The position numbers and the translations under genes were made by a program. Positions 5,446 to 8,794 of a stretch of DNA of 8,794 bases are shown piece by piece. This DNA comes from JAHQVK01 sp039819565 (GTDB lineage: Bacteria > Myxococcota > Kuafuiibacteriia > Kuafuiibacteriales > Kuafuiibacteriaceae). Every line of letters begins with the position of its first letter. The first letter of the stretch is position 1. The notes under the pieces were generated by a model, which worked only from the letters and a program-made list of their open reading frames with translations, ran no database searches and was not told where the DNA came from. The DNA lies in NCBI GenBank assembly GCA_039819565.1, contig JBCBRU010000364.1:1-8794 (forward strand), given 5' to 3'.

Positions 5446-6693
5446 CTAATACACCGCGGAGTGCCCGGCCGCGGCCTGAGCGGCCAAGGGAAGCCGGTCC
5501 ACACCGAAGTAGAGGCTCTTTCGGCCGTCCGCTCGGTGCACGACATAGGTCGGAGCCCCGAACGCACCTTCGGCCAGAGCCGCCTCCGTAGCCGTACGCA
5601 GCGCCTGCTTGATGTCAGCGTCCTGGACCATGTCGACGAGGACCTCCGGCTCCGGCGCGACCTCCTCCGCGAGACCTTCGAGAACGCCCAGGTCGGAGAT
5701 GTCGCGACCTTCGTCCCATACCGCCCTATAGATGCGCTCAATGAGGGGCCAAGGGTCGTCGCCTCGAGCCTGGGCGGCGAGGGTGAGGCGAAGCGCGGGC
5801 ACCGAGTTGATGGGAAAGTTCTCCGGAAGACGGAACGGCACTCCGATCGCTTCCGCCTGGCGCTGTATGTCTCGGAGATAGTATCGGCGCTTCGGCTCCG
5901 AGAAGGTCGACATGGGGACATTGGCCTGGCCGATGGCCTTGAAGACCGCCCCGAGGAGCATGGGACGCCAGCGCACCGCGCTCCCCAGCCGAGCGCGGGC
6001 GGCGTTGACCCCGAGATAGGCGAAAGGGCTCGAGTAGTCGAACCAGACCTCGACCGGCCGAAGTCGCTCGGAGCGCACCTCCGGGAAGGGACAGGTGGGC
6101 GCTCCCCCGAGCGCAGACTCCACCATGTCCATGCGGTCGTGACCCCAATACAACTCGCCGTCGACCACGAAGGCGGGCGCCCCAAACACGCCGCGCTCGA
6201 GAGCCCGCTCGGTCCGCGCTCGCAGGTCGGCTTTCACATCCTCGTGACCGATGCGCTCGAGGAGGGCGGGCCCCTCGAGACCTTGTCCGGCGAGAATGGT
6301 CTGAAGCACACCGCGGTCCGCGACATCCCATCCACGCACCCAGTACGCAGTGAAGATGTCATGCATGAGGGCGCGCCTCGAGGGCTCGGGGGCGGCGAGC
6401 AGCACGCGGAGGGCGTCGACGGTGCGGCGAGGATGCTCGGCCGGCATTTCAAAAGGCACCCCGTAGGAGCGAGCGTGCCGTTGGAGATCGAGGGCGTTGT
6501 GTCGGACCTTGGCCGGCGACTGGGCCGCCATCAGGTTTTGGGGGACCTCGAGCGACCTGAACACACCCCCGAGCAGAAAGGGACAAAGCTCGATATGCGC
6601 CCCCGTCCGAGCTTCGAGATAATCGAGACGTTGAGCGGCGAGGTAAGCGTAGGGACACGAGAAGTCGAACCAAAACTCCACCGACCCAGGCAT
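5446..6693 (-). CDS. Tandem HCCA-isomerase / DsbA-fold (GST kappa-like) protein
   Basis: The 415-residue protein contains two copies of a ~195-residue 2-hydroxychromene-2-carboxylate isomerase domain (thioredoxin fold with helical insertion), at about residues 4-195 and 213-405. Each copy has the N-terminal W-F-D-[FY]-S-x-P-[YF]-A-Y-L motif, an LGGVF or LGAVF segment, the cis-proline turn (GAPAFVV with Pro173, GAPTYVV with Pro381) and a final Y-[WF]-G-x-D-R motif. Single-domain homologues use a serine before the first proline, often with glutathione. Copy 2 keeps it (Ser222), whereas copy 1 has Cys13, as in the nucleophile of DsbA. Isomerases of this family act in aromatic ring degradation, but no other degradation gene is near, so the substrate is unknown. 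The ATG 6693 starts right before the first domain; a TTG at 6747 would add 18 residues with no family counterpart. Confidence 0.85.
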   Translation of the reverse strand: MPGSVEFWFDFSCPYAYLAAQRLDYLEARTGAHIELCPFLLGGVFRSLEVPQNLMAAQSPAKVRHNALDLQRHARSYGVPFEMPAEHPRRTVDALRVLLAAPEPSRRALMHDIFTAYWVRGWDVADRGVLQTILAGQGLEGPALLERIGHEDVKADLRARTERALERGVFGAPAFVVDGELYWGHDRMDMVESALGGAPTCPFPEVRSERLRPVEVWFDYSSPFAYLGVNAARARLGSAVRWRPMLLGAVFKAIGQANVPMSTFSEPKRRYYLRDIQRQAEAIGVPFRLPENFPINSVPALRLTLAAQARGDDPWPLIERIYRAVWDEGRDISDLGVLEGLAEEVAPEPEVLVDMVQDADIKQALRTATEAALAEGAFGAPTYVVHRADGRKSLYFGVDRLPLAAQAAAGHSAVY

Positions 6694-6765
6694 GGAAAAA
6701 GAGTACGGACCTCTTGACGGCCAGACAAGCCCTGACGCCCTGGCCAACCGAGGGTAAAGTCTCAG

Positions 6766-7887
6766 CTATCCCGGCGTTGAGGTTGTCGTGGTCACGGGCG
6801 GGAGATCGACGGAGAGGCGTCCTAGGTCCGGCTCGTGAAGGCTCGTAATCCAGAGCTCGCCCCCGTGCTCGAAGGCTCCCGTGGTCCGGACGAAAGCCTC
6901 CTCGTGGTCTTGGAGATCGAGCAAGACTTCTCCTTCGACGGAGAAGGCCACGACGTGTCCGTAGCGGGTCGCTTCGGGACGAAACGACGTGGGCACGCGG
7001 GTCACCATCTTGCGAAGAAAAGGATAGGGTCCGATCGCGTCGACGATGGCGCGCCGTCCCGAGACGATACCTACCCAGTAGCGCCCTTCTCCACCGCGGT
7101 TGAGGTTGTCAGGGAAGCCGGGAAGGTTGTCTATAACGACCTTCGTCTCGCCCTTGTCGGGACCGGCGAAGAAGTATCTGAGGATGCGATAACTCCCGGT
7201 CTCGGCCAATAGTATCGACCTCCCCTCCGGTCCGAGCGCCACCCCGTTGGCGAACTGGAGGCCGTCCACCGCCGTGGTCACCGCCTGCGTGTCTGGCGAC
7301 CATCGCAGGAGCCGGCCGTGACCCCCATGCTCCATGATGTCGAGGAGACTCGCGGCGTAGGTGCCCCCAAAGGCCTCAGCCCCGAACTTCGTAGAGGCGT
7401 CGGTGAAATAGATCTCCCCGCTCGGAAGGCAGACGGCATCGTCGGCGTAGAGGATCGGCGTGCCTTCGACCTCGTCGGCGAGCACGGTGAGCCGTCCCTC
7501 GCGGTCCACGGCGAGGAGGCCACGGTGGGCGTCCGCCACCACCAAGCGGTCTGCGGCCCCGTCCCAGTCGATGCCCAGCGGTCGCCCCCCGGTGTCGATC
7601 CATCGCTCGAAGACCTTCTGTCCGGGAGAGCGTCGGGCGATCCAACCCTCGTGGGAGGTCGTGTAGAGAGTGCCCTGGGGATCTGCGGCGAGGTCTTCCG
7701 GTCCCGTGAGGTCGGGGACCTGAACCCGCTGCACGGATGAGAGTCGGTCATTGCGAGCGAAGGCCCCGGTATAGCCGCGGTCCGGCGCCGGCGACCACGC
7801 CACCGGTTCGACCTCGACGGGCCAAAGAAGAAAGTAGAGAAGGACGAGCAGGAACCCCACCCCCAGGCCGCTCATCAAGCGCTTCAT
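6766..7887 (-). CDS. Membrane-anchored strictosidine synthase / SMP-30-like beta-propeller protein
   Basis: The 373-residue protein starts with a hydrophobic helix at about residues 8-22 (LGVGFLLVLLYFLLW) with no clear cleavage site, so it is probably anchored in the inner membrane with the propeller in the periplasm. The rest is a six-bladed beta-propeller of the APMAP/strictosidine-synthase type: GPEDLAADPQGTLY, DDAVCLPSGEIYFTDAST (residues ~149-166), DGLQFANGVALGPEG, LLAETGSYRILRYF and NLPGFPDNLNRGGEGRYWVG, all in family order. Related enzymes are lactonases or arylesterases using a bound divalent metal; strictosidine synthase activity itself is plant-specific and not expected. The ATG at 7887 follows an AGGGG site at short spacing. 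A Thr-rich tail ends the protein. It lies 29 bases after der. Confidence 0.87.
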   Translation of the reverse strand: MKRLMSGLGVGFLLVLLYFLLWPVEVEPVAWSPAPDRGYTGAFARNDRLSSVQRVQVPDLTGPEDLAADPQGTLYTTSHEGWIARRSPGQKVFERWIDTGGRPLGIDWDGAADRLVVADAHRGLLAVDREGRLTVLADEVEGTPILYADDAVCLPSGEIYFTDASTKFGAEAFGGTYAASLLDIMEHGGHGRLLRWSPDTQAVTTAVDGLQFANGVALGPEGRSILLAETGSYRILRYFFAGPDKGETKVVIDNLPGFPDNLNRGGEGRYWVGIVSGRRAIVDAIGPYPFLRKMVTRVPTSFRPEATRYGHVVAFSVEGEVLLDLQDHEEAFVRTTGAFEHGGELWITSLHEPDLGRLSVDLPPVTTTTSTPG

Positions 7888-7916
7888 GTCCCCTGGGGAT
7901 AGCGCAGACCGGAGGC

Positions 7917-8654
7917 TCAGTCGAATTGGCGCTTGATGCTCGTCTTTCGCGGGATCTTCTTTCCGGCTCGGGGCTTGGCGCCCGGCGAGCCTCCGCCTGA
8001 CTTACCCTTCTTCCGCGCCCTCTTGGCTGCCGTCGCCCTCTTTCGACGGTCGTTGAGTGCGGCCGCCTCGCCCTTCTCGAAGGTCTTTCGAGGCACCTTG
8101 TCCCCTTTGTGGGAGCGATAGCCGACGAGCAGCGGGACCCCGTCGAACCCGTAGGTTCGGCGAATCTCGTTCACGAGAAACCTCCGGTAGGAGAAGTGGA
8201 TGAGCTCCGGGTCGTTGACGGAGATGAGAAACCGCGGGGGCCGGACATCGATCTGGGTGGCGTAATAGATCCGCCCCGACCTCCCCTTCTTGGAGGGCGG
8301 AGGATGGCGCTCCATGATCGCTTCGACGAAACGGTTGAGCTCCCCCGTGGGAATTCTCTGCTGATACTGGCGGTGGGTTCGTCGGATGAGGGGGAGAAGC
8401 TTGTCGAGGCCACGGCCGGTATGGGCGCTGGTGTAGACGACGGGGGCGTAGGCGAGGTGGGGCATGGCCTCACGCAGCTTCTCGGTATGGGCCTTGGTGG
8501 TGGTGCCCGAGACGAGGTCCCACTTGGAGACCACCAACACCACCGCTTTGCCCTTCTCGTAGGCGAAGGACGACACCCGCGCGTCCTGCTTGGCTACATC
8601 TTCGATGGCGTCCAGGAGGAGCAGAGCCACGTCCGAGCGTTCGAGACCTTTGAG
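7917..8654 (-). CDS. der: GTPase Der (EngA), C-terminal part; 5' part lost at a strand switch
   Basis: This is the second half of Der, the two-GTPase-domain ribosome assembly factor (50S subunit). Visible are the end of the second G domain (LKGLERSDVALLLLDAIE), the G4 motif as SKWD where Der normally has NKWD, the G5 region TSAHTGRG, and the KH-like domain from GELNRFVEAI to FDGVPLLVGYR. A strongly basic tail of about 65 residues rich in Lys and Arg follows, longer than in the Der proteins I know. The minus-strand frame stays open to 8711, but the residues before LKG (upstream of 8654) do not resemble Der: they are antisense to a Der segment that lies in the opposite orientation. So the true 5' part is not contiguous here, and the break looks artificial. 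It is first in the visible minus-strand gene series. Confidence 0.92.
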   Translation of the reverse strand, partial: LKGLERSDVALLLLDAIEDVAKQDARVSSFAYEKGKAVVLVVSKWDLVSGTTTKAHTEKLREAMPHLAYAPVVYTSAHTGRGLDKLLPLIRRTHRQYQQRIPTGELNRFVEAIMERHPPPSKKGRSGRIYYATQIDVRPPRFLISVNDPELIHFSYRRFLVNEIRRTYGFDGVPLLVGYRSHKGDKVPRKTFEKGEAAALNDRRKRATAAKRARKKGKSGGGSPGAKPRAGKKIPRKTSIKRQFD

Positions 8655-8794
8655 GACCGCTACCTCTTCATCGACACCGCGGGCATTCGCCGAAAGCGCT
8701 CCATCGTACACCGGGTGGAGCGGTTTAGCGTGTTCGCGGCCCTCAAAGGTCTCGAACGCTCGGACGTGGCTCTGCTCCTCCTGGACGCCATCGA
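8602..8794. repeat. Terminal inverted repeat (54-base arms) from a fold-back
   Basis: Bases 8602-8655 are identical to the reverse complement of 8741-8794, separated by an 85-base unpaired spacer. The outer arm ends exactly at the window edge. Both arms encode the same Der segment (GLERSDVALLLLDAI) on opposite strands. The arrangement is what a strand-switching chimeric molecule or a self-looping assembly path produces. Confidence 0.95.
8646..8794 (+). other. der: Inverted fragment of Der second GTPase domain
   Basis: Read on the + strand from 8646, the sequence encodes ~49 residues of clean Der: TFEDRYLFIDTAGIRRKR, with the G3 motif DTAG, then VERFSVFAALKGLERSDVALLLLDAI up to the window edge. 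In normal Der this piece lies directly upstream of the minus-strand part (EDVAKQDARV and on), and the two share the 54-base repeat. It has no start codon or ribosome site of its own and cannot be an independent gene as it stands. It is best taken as the missing neighbour of the minus-strand der, flipped by an artefact or, less likely, a real inversion. Confidence 0.88.

Noticed and set aside
5461..6717. A 418-codon + strand open frame opposite the tandem isomerase
   Set aside because: The minus-strand product has clear duplicated domain motifs throughout; the + frame is its antisense and resembles nothing.
8655..8711. N-terminal residues MYDGALSANARG... as the real start of the minus-strand Der-like gene
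   Set aside because: These codons are antisense to the Der G3 region on the + strand and do not match Der, which is normally continuous through this point.

Overview
This is a GC-rich, gene-dense bacterial window that looks like a complete short contig: it starts inside one gene and ends inside another, and its right end folds back on itself. The mix of genes points to a Gram-negative of the former Deltaproteobacteria, most likely Myxococcota-like. The clues are a lipoprotein with thrombospondin type 3 calcium-binding repeats, an ExbD of the TonB2 type, a diiron tRNA hydroxylase, a coupled csrA-fliW pair and high GC. No 16S or other phylogenetic marker is present, so this placement is inference.

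Left part, + strand (1-1488): the 3' end of an aspartate kinase (two ACT domains), a 194-base gap with two GC-rich stem-loops, then csrA and fliW joined by a TGATG stop/start overlap. CsrA is the RNA-binding translational repressor and FliW its protein antagonist. No other flagellar gene is in the window.

Middle (1499-3401): a minus-strand lipoprotein with four acidic DxDxDG repeats converges on fliW. A short divergent intergenic region with a 19-base inverted repeat separates it from two + strand genes: an all-helical protein resembling the RsbRD N-terminal domain (tentative), and an unrecognised protein with a low-complexity N-terminal half.

Right part, minus strand (8794 down to 3403): seven co-directional genes with gaps of about 30-85 bases or overlaps, possibly one long transcription unit. 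In transcription order these are der (5' end missing), a membrane-anchored strictosidine-synthase/SMP-30-like beta-propeller, a tandem HCCA-isomerase/DsbA-fold protein, a pterin carbinolamine dehydratase translationally coupled to miaE, an EVE-domain protein and an exbD lacking its exbB. The theme is mixed housekeeping, with a small cluster of pterin, tRNA-hydroxylation and modified-base-binding genes in the centre.

Near the right end the der gene is interrupted by a strand switch. Bases 8602-8655 are an exact inverted copy of 8741-8794, and 8646-8794 encodes on the + strand the piece of Der that should lie just upstream of the minus-strand part. This is most simply an assembly or amplification fold-back and not biology. 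I see no defence island, prophage, CRISPR array, transposon, tRNA or rRNA, and no convincing undescribed multi-gene system. The most interesting items are the asymmetric tandem isomerase and the pterin/MiaE/EVE cluster.
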